Shown piece by piece: positions 26,081 to 34,376 of a DNA stretch of 64,000 bases. Origin of the DNA: Phycicoccus sp. Soil748 (GTDB lineage: Bacteria > Actinomycetota > Actinomycetes > Actinomycetales > Dermatophilaceae); NCBI RefSeq assembly GCF_001428025.1, contig NZ_LMSC01000002.1, positions 31,889-95,888 of the forward strand. The letters run 5' to 3'. The position numbers were made by a program, and so were the translations under genes. The notes below the pieces were generated by a model, which had not been told where the DNA came from, did no database searches, and saw only the letters and a program-made list of their open reading frames with translations. Position 1 is the first letter of the stretch; every line of letters begins with the position of its first letter.

Positions 26081-27454
26081 TCAATGCCACTTGGCCAGAC
26101 GGACCAGCGCCGCCGCTTCGTCCTCGAAGGCCGCCAGCAGGGCCTCCGGATCGTGCACCACCGCAGCGTCGGCCATGATGCCGACCTGGACGTTGCCGGC
26201 ATACGTGAAGATGCAGGTCCCGAGGGTCTGGCGACCCGATCCCGGGACCCAGCCGAGCACCCCGGTCACCGGCACCCCTGCGAGCAGGCGTTGCGACGTG
26301 GGGCCGGCGACATTGGTCGTCACGCCGATCGCCTTGTTCGCGAAGAAGTCCACCAGGACTCGTTCCACGGCGGGAACCGTCCGCGCGATGACGCCCATGA
26401 GCGCGAAGGTCAGCGGCGCCTCGGGTGAGCGCTTGAGCCAGTCCATCCGGCGTTTGGTCTCGGCGAGCCGGGCCAGCAGCTGGGTGGTGCCGCTGGGATA
26501 GGTGAAGAACACCAGGGCGAAACGGTTTCCGAGCGTCGGCGGGAGCGGCCGGTCCAGCGGGCGGAGGTTGACAGGCACCATCGTCACGAGGTCGACCGGG
26601 CCCGCACCGTGCTCCTGCTGGTAGCGGCACAATGCCCCCGCCATCGCGCTCATCAGCACGTCGTTGAGCGTGCCCCCTTGGAGCTGCGCAACCTCCTTGA
26701 GCTCGTCCAGGGGCAGCGGGCCGGTCCACACCACCCGCTTGTACGTGGACGGGGCGCCATCCAGCACGCTCGGCGAGCTGTGCGTCGACAACAGCTGGGC
26801 CACGACCTCGGTCGTGCGGATCCCGCCTCGCAGGAGGGCTGCTCCTCCCGACGGGGTGCCCAACCTCATGAGCTGACCGAGGCCGTCACGGGCCAGGGCT
26901 GCCGATGCCCCGACGGGGCTGCGCCGGCCTCGCGCGGGTCCTTCGTCTGCCGCCCCCACGTCCGCTGCCCCCACGTCCTCGTCCCCGTCGGTCAGGGACA
27001 GGAGCACGCGAGCCAGCGAGATGCCGTCCGCCATCGCGTGGTGGACGCGGCTGAACACCACCGCGCCGTCCCCGTGACCGTCGATGAGCTGCACCTCCCA
27101 CAGCGGATGGTGGGGGTCGATCGGCAGGTGGAGGTGCTCCTCCACGTGCGACTGCAGCGCGTGGTCGTCACCCGGTGCGGCGAGCGTCAGCCTCTTGACG
27201 TGGTGGTCGACATCGAACGTGGGGTCGTCCTCCCACTGCGGGAGGCCGAACCCCAGCGGGGCGGCGACAGGTCGCTGCCTGAACACGGGGTAGCAGTCCA
27301 GCACCCGGGTCCGGAGCAGGTGGACGACCTCGTCCCAGTCGGGCGCGGACGCCAGGAACATCAGCGTGACGATGACCATGCGGTTGCTGGGACGGTCCAT
27401 GCTGAGCCAGATCGCGTCCACCGGCTCCGTCCGCCTGCGCGTGCTGCTGGCCAT
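26081..27454 (-). CDS. Wax ester synthase / diacylglycerol acyltransferase (WS/DGAT)
   Basis: 457 residues. Joins acyl-CoA to diacylglycerol or fatty alcohol to form storage lipid. The catalytic HHxxxDG is intact (HHAMADG, 138-144). Other family blocks: PLWEVQLIDG (about 117) and the C-terminal NVAGP motif (TTNVAGP) followed by GWVPGSGRQTLGT-like sequence. GGGAG precedes the ATG by five bases. No terminator is obvious between it and the PadR operator. Whether it makes triacylglycerol or wax is not decided by sequence; triacylglycerol is usual in actinobacteria. Confidence 0.92.
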   Translation of the reverse strand: MASSTRRRTEPVDAIWLSMDRPSNRMVIVTLMFLASAPDWDEVVHLLRTRVLDCYPVFRQRPVAAPLGFGLPQWEDDPTFDVDHHVKRLTLAAPGDDHALQSHVEEHLHLPIDPHHPLWEVQLIDGHGDGAVVFSRVHHAMADGISLARVLLSLTDGDEDVGAADVGAADEGPARGRRSPVGASAALARDGLGQLMRLGTPSGGAALLRGGIRTTEVVAQLLSTHSSPSVLDGAPSTYKRVVWTGPLPLDELKEVAQLQGGTLNDVLMSAMAGALCRYQQEHGAGPVDLVTMVPVNLRPLDRPLPPTLGNRFALVFFTYPSGTTQLLARLAETKRRMDWLKRSPEAPLTFALMGVIARTVPAVERVLVDFFANKAIGVTTNVAGPTSQRLLAGVPVTGVLGWVPGSGRQTLGTCIFTYAGNVQVGIMADAAVVHDPEALLAAFEDEAAALVRLAKWH

Positions 27455-27544
27455 GCGGCTCCCAGATGTCGCTCCTGCCCGGTATCCGGTCCTCCCGGGT
27501 TCGGCACCTCAGGGTCGTCCGCCGGTCGGACCCCGGCCTAGGGG

Positions 27545-27570
27545 CGATGGTCCTCGTCGATGGTCCTCGT
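27545..27570. repeat. 13-bp tandem direct duplication
   Basis: CGATGGTCCTCGT occurs twice head to tail in the gap between the DUF6582-like gene and WS/DGAT. It looks like a slippage duplication; no function proposed. Confidence 0.7.
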
Positions 27571-27576
27571 CGCTGA

Positions 27577-27786
27577 TCAGTCGTCCTTCTTCAGGCTCGG
27601 GTACTTCTTCTCGACCGCTGCACGGACCTTCTTCTTCTCGGCCTCCGACCCGTGCTGGGCCACCCGGGCCAAGGCGTTGCGGGCGTGCTCGATGTCAGGG
27701 ATCGGGTACTTCTCCTGGTCCGGCAGCGCGAACGAAGACTTCTTCAGCTTCTTGCGGTTCTCGCTGTCACTGAGGTCCTTCGACAT
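27577..27786 (-). CDS. DUF6582-like small charged protein
   Basis: 69 residues with 17 lysines. The conserved core is SSFALPDQEKYPIPDIEHAR and NALARVAQHGSE, followed by KKKVRAAVEKKYP. Such proteins are widespread stand-alone genes, also found as domains in phage structural and encapsulated proteins, with unknown role. AAGGAGG lies five bases before the ATG, an ideal ribosome site. It is 92 bases downstream of the sheath-like mini-protein on the same strand. Confidence 0.75.
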   Translation of the reverse strand: MSKDLSDSENRKKLKKSSFALPDQEKYPIPDIEHARNALARVAQHGSEAEKKKVRAAVEKKYPSLKKDD

Positions 27787-27878
27787 GTCGGCCTCCTTCC
27801 TTGAGGGTCCGGCTCCTTGCTACCCGGACGGCGCCCCGCCCAACCCCGGCTCGCGGAGGCACTTCTCGCACTGGCCCC

Positions 27879-28106
27879 TCAGCGGACCCGTCGCACCACC
27901 ACCGCCAGGGCCGTGGCCAGGGCGACGGTCCGGACCAGCCGCAGGGGGCTGAAGGGCGACAACCCCACGAACGCGGCGATGGACGTCCCGACGGCCTCGA
28001 TCGGTCTGCTGCCGGAGGGGCCCTCCTCGATGTAGACCCCCGGCGACAGGTAGTGCCCGCCGCCCTTGGTCCCCTTGCCGCCCTTGCCCTTGCCCTTCTT
28101 GCCCAT
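27879..28106 (-). CDS. 75-residue protein with a contractile tail sheath N-terminal motif
   Basis: Three parts can be seen. Residues 2-17 are Gly/Lys only. Residues 19-50 read YLSPGVYIEE, then GSRPIEAVGTSIAAFVGLSP, very like the N-terminal arm that starts phage, R-pyocin and extracellular contractile injection system sheath proteins. Residues 54-72 are hydrophobic and end in RRVR, a possible membrane helix. The sheath body (hundreds of residues) is missing. AGGAGG lies six bases before the ATG, so it looks expressed rather than dead. No other tail genes are in the window. The motif match is clear by eye; function is unknown. Confidence 0.65.
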   Translation of the reverse strand: MGKKGKGKGGKGTKGGGHYLSPGVYIEEGPSGSRPIEAVGTSIAAFVGLSPFSPLRLVRTVALATALAVVVRRVR

Positions 28107-28206
28107 GGCCGACCTCCTGAGCCAAGGATGCCTCCGTGAGGTATGCCGCGGCCAGAGGTTCGCTGCTCGGCTCGGGTCCGTTGCAGTCGGCGGCCCTGTC
28201 CCTCGG

Positions 28207-29328
28207 TCAGCCGTCGAGCTGGGCCCGGAGCCGCTCGACGGTGCCGTCGACGTCGGTGAGCTTGTCGAGTCCGAACAGCCCGATCCTGAACGTGGAGAAG
28301 TCGTCCCGCTCGCCACACATCAGCGGCACACCGGCCGCCACCTGGAGGCCGCGCTTCTTGAACTTCGCGCCGCTGCGGACATCCGGGTCGTCGGTGAAGG
28401 ACACCACCACGCTGGGGGCCGCGAAACCCTCGGCGGCGACCGAAGGAAAGCCGTGCTCTCCCAGCATCGCCCGCACCTGGGTGCCGAGCGAGACCTGGGC
28501 GTCGCGCAGTACGTCGAGGCCCAGCGAACGGGTCTCGAGCATGATGGCGGCATCGCGCGCAAGGGCGTCCGTGGGCATCGTCGCGTGGTACGGCGTGTGG
28601 CCCTCGGTGTAGGCCTCGGTGATCGTCAGCCACTTCTGCAGGTCGATCGCGAAGCTGGAGGAGGTGGTCGCCATGACCCGCTCCCGAGCGGTCTCGCCCA
28701 GCATCACGAACCCGGCGCACGGCGAGCCGCTCCACCCCTTCTGCGGGGCGCTCAGCAGCACGTCGACACCGAGCGCCTCCATGTCGACCCACATCGCCCC
28801 TGACGCGATGCAGTCGAGGACGAACAGCCCACCGACCGCGTGAGTCGCGTCGGCGACGGCGCGGACGTAGTCGTCGGGCAGCAGGATCCCGGCTGCCGTC
28901 TCGACGTGGGGGGCGAAGACGACCCCGGGGCGGTCTCGCTCGATCGCCTCGACGACCTCGGCGACGGGAGCCGGGGCCCATGCGGCCTGGGGCTGGTCGG
29001 AGGCCGGGCGCGCACGGCACACGGTCGTCCCGCTCGCCACCGAGCCGGCGTCGAGGATCTGCGACCAGCGGTAGGAGAACAGGCCGTTGCGCACGACGAG
29101 GCAGCGTTGGCCGGTCGCGAGCTGGCGCGCCACTGCCTCCATACCGAACGTGCCGCCGCCGGGCACGAGCGCGACCGTGTGGGCGCTGTAGGTCGTGCGC
29201 AGGACGTCGATGATGTCCTGCATGACGCCCACGAAGCGTTGGGACATGTGGTTGAGGGACCGGTCGGTGAAGACCACCGAGTACTCGAGCAGTCCATCAG
29301 GGTCGACGTCGTGGCGAGGAAGGTTCAC
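28207..29328 (-). CDS. Class V PLP-dependent aminotransferase (alanine-glyoxylate/serine aminotransferase-like)
   Basis: 373 residues. Fold type I PLP enzyme. Glycine loop VPGGGTFGMEAVARQL (55-70), PLP-binding Asp in FVLDCIASGAMWVD (about 172), and Schiff-base lysine K197 in SAPQKGWSGSP. The C-terminal domain ends with the substrate arginine region FRIGLFG. Relatives act on alanine, serine, aspartate or phosphonates with glyoxylate or pyruvate. No pathway partner is adjacent, so the substrate is open. Confidence 0.85.
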   Translation of the reverse strand: MNLPRHDVDPDGLLEYSVVFTDRSLNHMSQRFVGVMQDIIDVLRTTYSAHTVALVPGGGTFGMEAVARQLATGQRCLVVRNGLFSYRWSQILDAGSVASGTTVCRARPASDQPQAAWAPAPVAEVVEAIERDRPGVVFAPHVETAAGILLPDDYVRAVADATHAVGGLFVLDCIASGAMWVDMEALGVDVLLSAPQKGWSGSPCAGFVMLGETARERVMATTSSSFAIDLQKWLTITEAYTEGHTPYHATMPTDALARDAAIMLETRSLGLDVLRDAQVSLGTQVRAMLGEHGFPSVAAEGFAAPSVVVSFTDDPDVRSGAKFKKRGLQVAAGVPLMCGERDDFSTFRIGLFGLDKLTDVDGTVERLRAQLDG

Positions 29329-29411
29329 CTCCGCAAGGTTGCCACAGCCGGGTATGGAGCGCTCGAGTCACGAGGTGCACCCTCAGGCACCGCGCACCTG
29401 ACGGTGCACGG

Positions 29412-29843
29412 TCAGAAGCATCCCTCGTGTCTGCGTGCGCGCTCGGCGACGGAGCCGACGTCGAGACCGTAGGCATCGTGCCCGGTCGCAGCGAACGCCT
29501 CCAGCCTCTGGGCCGCCCGGTCGAACAACCGGTCCGCGCCCACCTGGTTGCCCCGCGCCGCGTGGGTGATGGCGACGCAGAGCTGCGCGAGCCCCTGCCA
29601 CAGGTCGCGTTCAGTGTCGGGGCCGGCCTTCCACCGCGCCTCCAGCACCTCGTGGGCTGCGAACGGGCGCCCGGCCTCGACCAGCCCTCTCGCCACGGTC
29701 AGCGTCTCGGCCGGTGGCAGCGGGTCCTCTGGTACGGGCTCGACCCCTTCGGCTCCGTACGGCAAGGGGCGCCCGAGCGCGTCGCGGGGCCTCGCCTGGC
29801 GGGCCCTGCCCTGGGTGTCCCGGTCGCGGTCTCGTCCTGTCAC
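29412..29843 (-). CDS. DUF309 domain protein
   Basis: 143 residues. The DUF309 core is LVEAGRPFAAHEVLEARWKA (about 53-72) and ERDLWQGLAQLCVAITHAARGN (about 78-99). This is an all-helical fold with a conserved His-Glu-Trp-Lys set and a Gln-Gly-Leu motif. Role unknown. The first 35 residues are basic and probably disordered. GTG start with GAGG upstream. It is 83 bases upstream of the aminotransferase on the same strand. Confidence 0.85.
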   Translation of the reverse strand: MTGRDRDRDTQGRARQARPRDALGRPLPYGAEGVEPVPEDPLPPAETLTVARGLVEAGRPFAAHEVLEARWKAGPDTERDLWQGLAQLCVAITHAARGNQVGADRLFDRAAQRLEAFAATGHDAYGLDVGSVAERARRHEGCF

Positions 29844-29974
29844 GGGTCCAGCCTCGCAAGAAACGGCGGCTGGCGCTGCCGCCCTCCGCCGCCACCACGC
29901 GTCCCGCCGCGCGTCGGTGGTGTGCGCGACCCACTTCGGGGTAGAAGTACCTCGCCGAGGAAAGGGGCTGGTCG

Positions 29975-32209
29975 ATGAGGTCGTGGCGCAGGTCCGAGGC
30001 CGGTTTCCTGGCGCGGGCGTACGCCTGGCTGGTGGTCACCTTCCGGTGGTTCGTCGTGCTGGGGTGGGCGGTGGGCGCGGTCGCGGCCGCCGTATGGCTC
30101 CCCGCCACGATCCCGAACGCCGACCTCGGCGGGTTCGCGCCGCCCAACAGCCGCGCGATCGCGACGGAGACCGCATCGGCCAAGGCCTTCGGGTTCCCGG
30201 TCCTGTCACGCACGCTCCTGGTGCAACGCGACCCTCATGGCCTCTCGGAGGCTGCCCAGCGACGGGTGGTGGAACGGGCCGTGGCGGTGACCAAGGGCGA
30301 GGAGCGCGACGTCGGCGACATCGCCGCCGTGATCCCGGTCGTCAACACGGTGGGTGTCTTCCCGTCGTCGTCCGAGGTGGGCACGACGGCGCTGAGCTTC
30401 GTGTTCACCAAGCCCCACACCACCTTCGGCGACGAGGTCGCCGCGGCGCAGCGGTTCGGGCGCGTGCACGTCAACCAGGCGGACGACCACCTCGTCGGGG
30501 TGACCGGGACGGTGCCGGCGCAGGTCGCTCAGTCCAAGATCCTCTACGGCCGGCTCCTGCTGCTCGAGTGCGCCACGCTCGCAGTCGTCATCGGCATCGT
30601 CGCCCTGAAGTTCCGGTCGCTCATCGCACCGTTCGTGGCCCTGCTGACCGCCGCGGTCTCCTACTTCCTGGCGGTCCGGGTGACCAACTACGTCGGCGGG
30701 TTCGTGCGCGGCGGGGTGCCTGACGAGCTCAAGCCGCTCGTGCTGGCACTGGTGCTCGGCATCGTCACGGACTACGCGATCTTCTTCCTCTCCAGCATGC
30801 GCACGGGGCTCGACGACGGGGCAGACCGGTTGACCGCCGCGAAGAACTCAGCCGCGCAGACGGGCCGGATCGTCCTCGTGGCCGGTCTCGCCGTGGCCGC
30901 GGGCAGCGCGGCGATGCTCGTCGCCCACTCCGGCTTCTTCCGTGCCTTCGGCCCGGTGCTGTCCCTGTCGGTGCTGGTGTCCGTGGTCGTCTCGGTGACG
31001 CTGCTGCCGGCCCTCCTGGCCATCTTCGGCCGCGCGCTGTTCTGGCCCTCACGACCGAGGAAGGCACGACGGATCAGCGTGGCCCGCGGGGCCGCCAGAG
31101 TCCTGACGGTCCGGGTGGTGGCGTTCGTCCTGGGGGCCACGTGCGTCGTCGGGCTGGCCGTGCTGGGTGCCGACGCGGGGCGGCTGCGGCTGGGGGTGTC
31201 GTTCGTGGCTGCCCTGCCATCCGACAACCCGGCCCACGAGGCCGCGACGGCGGCGGCCGCCGGCTTTGCCCCCGGCATCGTGGCCCCGACCGAGGTGCTG
31301 CTGCAGGGCCCAGCCGTCGGCAACGACCCGGTGAAGCTCACCCGGTTGGCGCGCGAGCTGCAGGGACAGCCCGGTGTGGCCGGTGTTGTGAGCCCGAGCG
31401 CGCTCCCCGACGAGGTGGTGCGCGGTGCGTTGGTGAGCCGTACGGGGGACGCCGCGCGCTTCCTCGTCATCCTGGACCACGACCCGCTGGGCCCCAGGGC
31501 GATCAGTGACCTGGAGCGCCTGTCGGCCACCATGCCGAGCCTGCTCCAGCGCGCGGGGCTGGGCGGTGCGCAGCACGGCGTGGCCGGCGACACCGCCGTC
31601 GCGGGCGAGCTCGTGGCAGCCACCAACGCCGACCTGCGCCGCATCGCGATCGCCGTCCTGGCGGTCAACCTGCTCCTGCTCATGGTCTTCCTGCGCGCCG
31701 TCGTCGCGCCCGTGCTGCTGCTCGGTTGCAGCCTGCTCGCCCTCGCCGCATCCCTGGGGTGCCTGACGCTGCTCTTCCAGGACCGGCTCGGCCACGAAGG
31801 GGTGGCCTTCTACGTGCCGTTCGCCGCCTCGGTGCTGCTCCTGTCCCTGGGCTCCGACTACAACATCTACGGGGTCGGTCACGTCTGGACCCGCGCCAGG
31901 CACACGACCCTGCGCAAGGCGATCGCCGAACGGGTGCCCGAGACATCAGGCGCCATCACGGCGGCCGGCATCACCCTGGCGGCCAGCTTCGGGATGCTCG
32001 CCCTGGTGCCGCTTCGCCAGTTCCGGGAGCTGGCGTTCGTCATGGCGCTGGGGGTGCTCATCGACGCGCTGGTCGTGCGTTCGGTCCTGGTGCCCGCCCT
32101 CCTCAGCGTCCTCGGTGGCCTCAGCGCCTGGCCACGGAGGCTGCGTGGCGCCGAGGGTGGTTCCGCGCCCGCCGGCGCGCCGTCAACGGCCACCGGCCCG
32201 GGGACCTGA
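29975..32209 (+). CDS. MMPL/RND family transporter
   Basis: 744 residues, about 12 membrane helices in two halves, with an outside domain after helix 1 and helix 7. Proton-relay Asp-Tyr pairs occur in both halves: GIVTDYAIFFLS (about 265) and GSDYNIYGVGHVW (about 628), as in mycobacterial MmpL3. These proteins export lipids or small molecules using the proton gradient. AAAGGGG lies eight bases before the ATG. It is followed closely by an MFS exporter on the same strand. Cargo is unknown. Confidence 0.88.
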   Translation: MRSWRRSEAGFLARAYAWLVVTFRWFVVLGWAVGAVAAAVWLPATIPNADLGGFAPPNSRAIATETASAKAFGFPVLSRTLLVQRDPHGLSEAAQRRVVERAVAVTKGEERDVGDIAAVIPVVNTVGVFPSSSEVGTTALSFVFTKPHTTFGDEVAAAQRFGRVHVNQADDHLVGVTGTVPAQVAQSKILYGRLLLLECATLAVVIGIVALKFRSLIAPFVALLTAAVSYFLAVRVTNYVGGFVRGGVPDELKPLVLALVLGIVTDYAIFFLSSMRTGLDDGADRLTAAKNSAAQTGRIVLVAGLAVAAGSAAMLVAHSGFFRAFGPVLSLSVLVSVVVSVTLLPALLAIFGRALFWPSRPRKARRISVARGAARVLTVRVVAFVLGATCVVGLAVLGADAGRLRLGVSFVAALPSDNPAHEAATAAAAGFAPGIVAPTEVLLQGPAVGNDPVKLTRLARELQGQPGVAGVVSPSALPDEVVRGALVSRTGDAARFLVILDHDPLGPRAISDLERLSATMPSLLQRAGLGGAQHGVAGDTAVAGELVAATNADLRRIAIAVLAVNLLLLMVFLRAVVAPVLLLGCSLLALAASLGCLTLLFQDRLGHEGVAFYVPFAASVLLLSLGSDYNIYGVGHVWTRARHTTLRKAIAERVPETSGAITAAGITLAASFGMLALVPLRQFRELAFVMALGVLIDALVVRSVLVPALLSVLGGLSAWPRRLRGAEGGSAPAGAPSTATGPGT

Positions 32210-32264
32210 CGCGGGCACAGCGGTCGCGCCCGAGATGTCCGACGTCGTGGGTAGCGTCGTCGAC

Positions 32265-33635
32265 ATGGTTCGTCGTAGCCCTGGCTCCAGCGCCACGGTC
32301 GTCGTCCTGTGCCTGGTGCAGTTCGTCGACGTGCTGGGCGTCACCGCCGCCATCGTCGCGATCCCCTCGATGCTCGACGGAGTCGGCGCAGGGGACGCTG
32401 CGGCGGGGCCGATCGCCACGGCCTACGCGATGCTCTTCGGGGGCCTGCTCGTGGTCGGGGCGCGGCTCGGCCACCGGTACGGCCACGTCAGGATGCTGTT
32501 GGTCGGCCTGCTGGTCTTCGCCGTCGCGGGCGGTGTCGGCGCGCTGGCAGGGCACGCGTGGCAGCTCGTGCTCGCCCGCGCGGTCCAGGGAGCCGCGTCG
32601 GCCCTGACGGTGCCGGCAGCGCTGAGCCTGCTGCTGGCCGCCGCGACCGCCACTGGTCAGCGCGCCAGGGCGCTCGGTCTGTGGAGCGCAGCGGGAGCCG
32701 CGGCTGGGGCGAGCGGCCTGTTCGTGGGCGGCCTCCTGACCGAGCTCCTGGGCTGGCGCGCGATCTTCTGGGTCAACGTCCCGCTCGCCGTCGGGCTCGC
32801 AGGGGGAGTCCGGTACTGGGTGCGGGTGCCGCCCGCGCGGGACCGCGCCGCCTCCCTCGACGCGGTGGGCGCGCTGCTGCTCGTGACCTCCGTGATGGGC
32901 CTGGTGCTGGGGGCGGCGCTGGTGCAGGAGGACGGTTCGCGCGTCCCAGGCCTGCTGGTCGTGCTTGCCGGCGCGGCCCTCGGGGTGCTCCTGGCGGTGT
33001 GGCTGCGGCGTGCTCGGCGACCGCTGGTCTCGGTGTCGACGCTGCGCACCCCACAGCTCCTCGCCGGCACGCTGGGCTCGTTCGTCAACACGGCAGCCAC
33101 CAGCTCGACGGCGGTCCTGCTCACCCTCCACCTTCAGCGCCGGCACGGGTTCAGCGCCTTCGGCGCCGGGCTGACGTTGCTGGCCCTCAGCCTCGCGGTG
33201 GTGGTCGGGTCCGCGGCGGCGGCCCGGCTGGCGCGGGCGCGAGGGCCCCGTCGGCCGGCTGTCGCCGGGCTGGACAGCATGGGCGTGGGCAATGTGGTCG
33301 TCTCCGGCACGATGGTCGCCGGCGGCGGGGCGGGCACCGGGTGGACCGTGGCCGGGACCGTCGTGGGCCTGGCGTTCCTCGGGGCAGGGCTCGGGGCGTC
33401 GTCGGTGGCGTTCAACGACATCGGCACCGACCTGCCCGAGCACGAGGTCGCCACGGCCACGGGAGTGCTCAACACGGGGGCGCAGCTCGGCACGGCCATC
33501 GGCGTCGCTGTCCTCCTGCTGGTCGCCTCACCGGGGACCTACGGCCCCCTACCGGCCGAGGCCGTCGCGATCCTCCTCGCCGCGCTCGTCACGCTGGCCG
33601 CCGCGCGCCTCGTCGCGCACCGTCGGTTCGCCTGA
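32265..33635 (+). CDS. MFS transporter, DHA2 (14-helix drug/proton antiporter) type
   Basis: 456 residues with about 14 hydrophobic segments. Motif A-like loop GARLGHRYGHVRMLLVG (about 63) and motif C-like GWRAIFWVNVPLAVGL (about 165) are typical of DHA2 exporters. ATG 32265 starts just before helix 1; ATG 32235 would add ten residues. Neither has a clear ribosome site, so expression may depend on the upstream MMPL gene. Its last 87 bases lie antisense to the next gene. Likely exports a toxic or signalling compound; substrate unknown. Confidence 0.85.
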   Translation: MVRRSPGSSATVVVLCLVQFVDVLGVTAAIVAIPSMLDGVGAGDAAAGPIATAYAMLFGGLLVVGARLGHRYGHVRMLLVGLLVFAVAGGVGALAGHAWQLVLARAVQGAASALTVPAALSLLLAAATATGQRARALGLWSAAGAAAGASGLFVGGLLTELLGWRAIFWVNVPLAVGLAGGVRYWVRVPPARDRAASLDAVGALLLVTSVMGLVLGAALVQEDGSRVPGLLVVLAGAALGVLLAVWLRRARRPLVSVSTLRTPQLLAGTLGSFVNTAATSSTAVLLTLHLQRRHGFSAFGAGLTLLALSLAVVVGSAAAARLARARGPRRPAVAGLDSMGVGNVVVSGTMVAGGGAGTGWTVAGTVVGLAFLGAGLGASSVAFNDIGTDLPEHEVATATGVLNTGAQLGTAIGVAVLLLVASPGTYGPLPAEAVAILLAALVTLAAARLVAHRRFA

Positions 33636-34226
33636 CGTGGCGCGCGACTGCCGGTCGGCCAGCGCCAGCCCTGCATCCCACCCGGGTGCTCGACCCCCTC
33701 GAGGAGGCCGGATCGCGGTCACGTCATGGCTCGTGCGCGCCAGCACCCAGGCCACGGCCGAGTTGGAGTTCCACATCTCGCCCGTGCCCAGCTCGTCCCG
33801 TCCCCACGTCAGGACTGGGAGGTCGGGGAGCGTCCGGACCACCGCTGCGGCGCGGTGCAGGTCCTCCGTCAGCCGCACCGGGCTGTCCACCGCCGCCGCC
33901 ACGTCCGGGAGGTGGCCTCCCGGCCAGCAGCGCATCTCGTAGCGGAAGGCGCGGAACCGGCCCAGCCACCTCGCCCCCACCGGCCCCTCGACGACGACAC
34001 CGCGGTCGGGGTCGGTGACGTTCCACACCGGGCCCATCTCGACGGCGTAGGCGGTGCCGCGGAGGTGGACCATCAACCCGCAGTGGTACAGGTCGGACGG
34101 GAGCCGGCCCTCTCGCCGCGCGCTCCACCGCTCGTAGAGCCGGCCGTTCCAACGGACGAAGTGCCCGCCGGCGCCGAGGGGGAGCCAGAACAGGTCGACC
34201 GAGGCACCTCGGGTCCCACCACCCAT
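33549..34226 (-). CDS. Conserved actinobacterial hypothetical protein
   Basis: 225 residues. I recall similar unnamed proteins: they share LFWLPLGAGGHFVRWNGRLYE, WGRDELGTGEMWNSNSAVAW and GGRAPGWDAGL. The Tyr-His-Cys in SDLYHCGLMVH and the Trp-Asn-Ser-Asn block could be part of an active site, possibly of a papain-like or NlpC-like fold, but I cannot confirm that. The last 29 residues are encoded opposite the MFS gene and look non-conserved. Start codon ATG at 34226. No function proposed. Confidence 0.65.
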   Translation of the reverse strand: MGGGTRGASVDLFWLPLGAGGHFVRWNGRLYERWSARREGRLPSDLYHCGLMVHLRGTAYAVEMGPVWNVTDPDRGVVVEGPVGARWLGRFRAFRYEMRCWPGGHLPDVAAAVDSPVRLTEDLHRAAAVVRTLPDLPVLTWGRDELGTGEMWNSNSAVAWVLARTSHDVTAIRPPRGGRAPGWDAGLALADRQSRATSGEPTVRDEARGGQRDERGEEDRDGLGR

Positions 34227-34376
34227 ACCGTCATCGTCGCCGTGGCCTCATGAGGGGGTCAGGGGCCAACGTCACCCGCCCGGGGCGGCGCTCTCTGAAC
34301 TCTGCACGGCCGGCCCTCGTCTACCTCATGGCGCCGGTCCATCCCGGGCTGTCCGCCTCTGTCCAGGAGGTTGTCC

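Noticed and set aside
27545-27570. Start of a CRISPR or longer repeat array
   Set aside because: Only two adjacent 13-bp copies without spacers.
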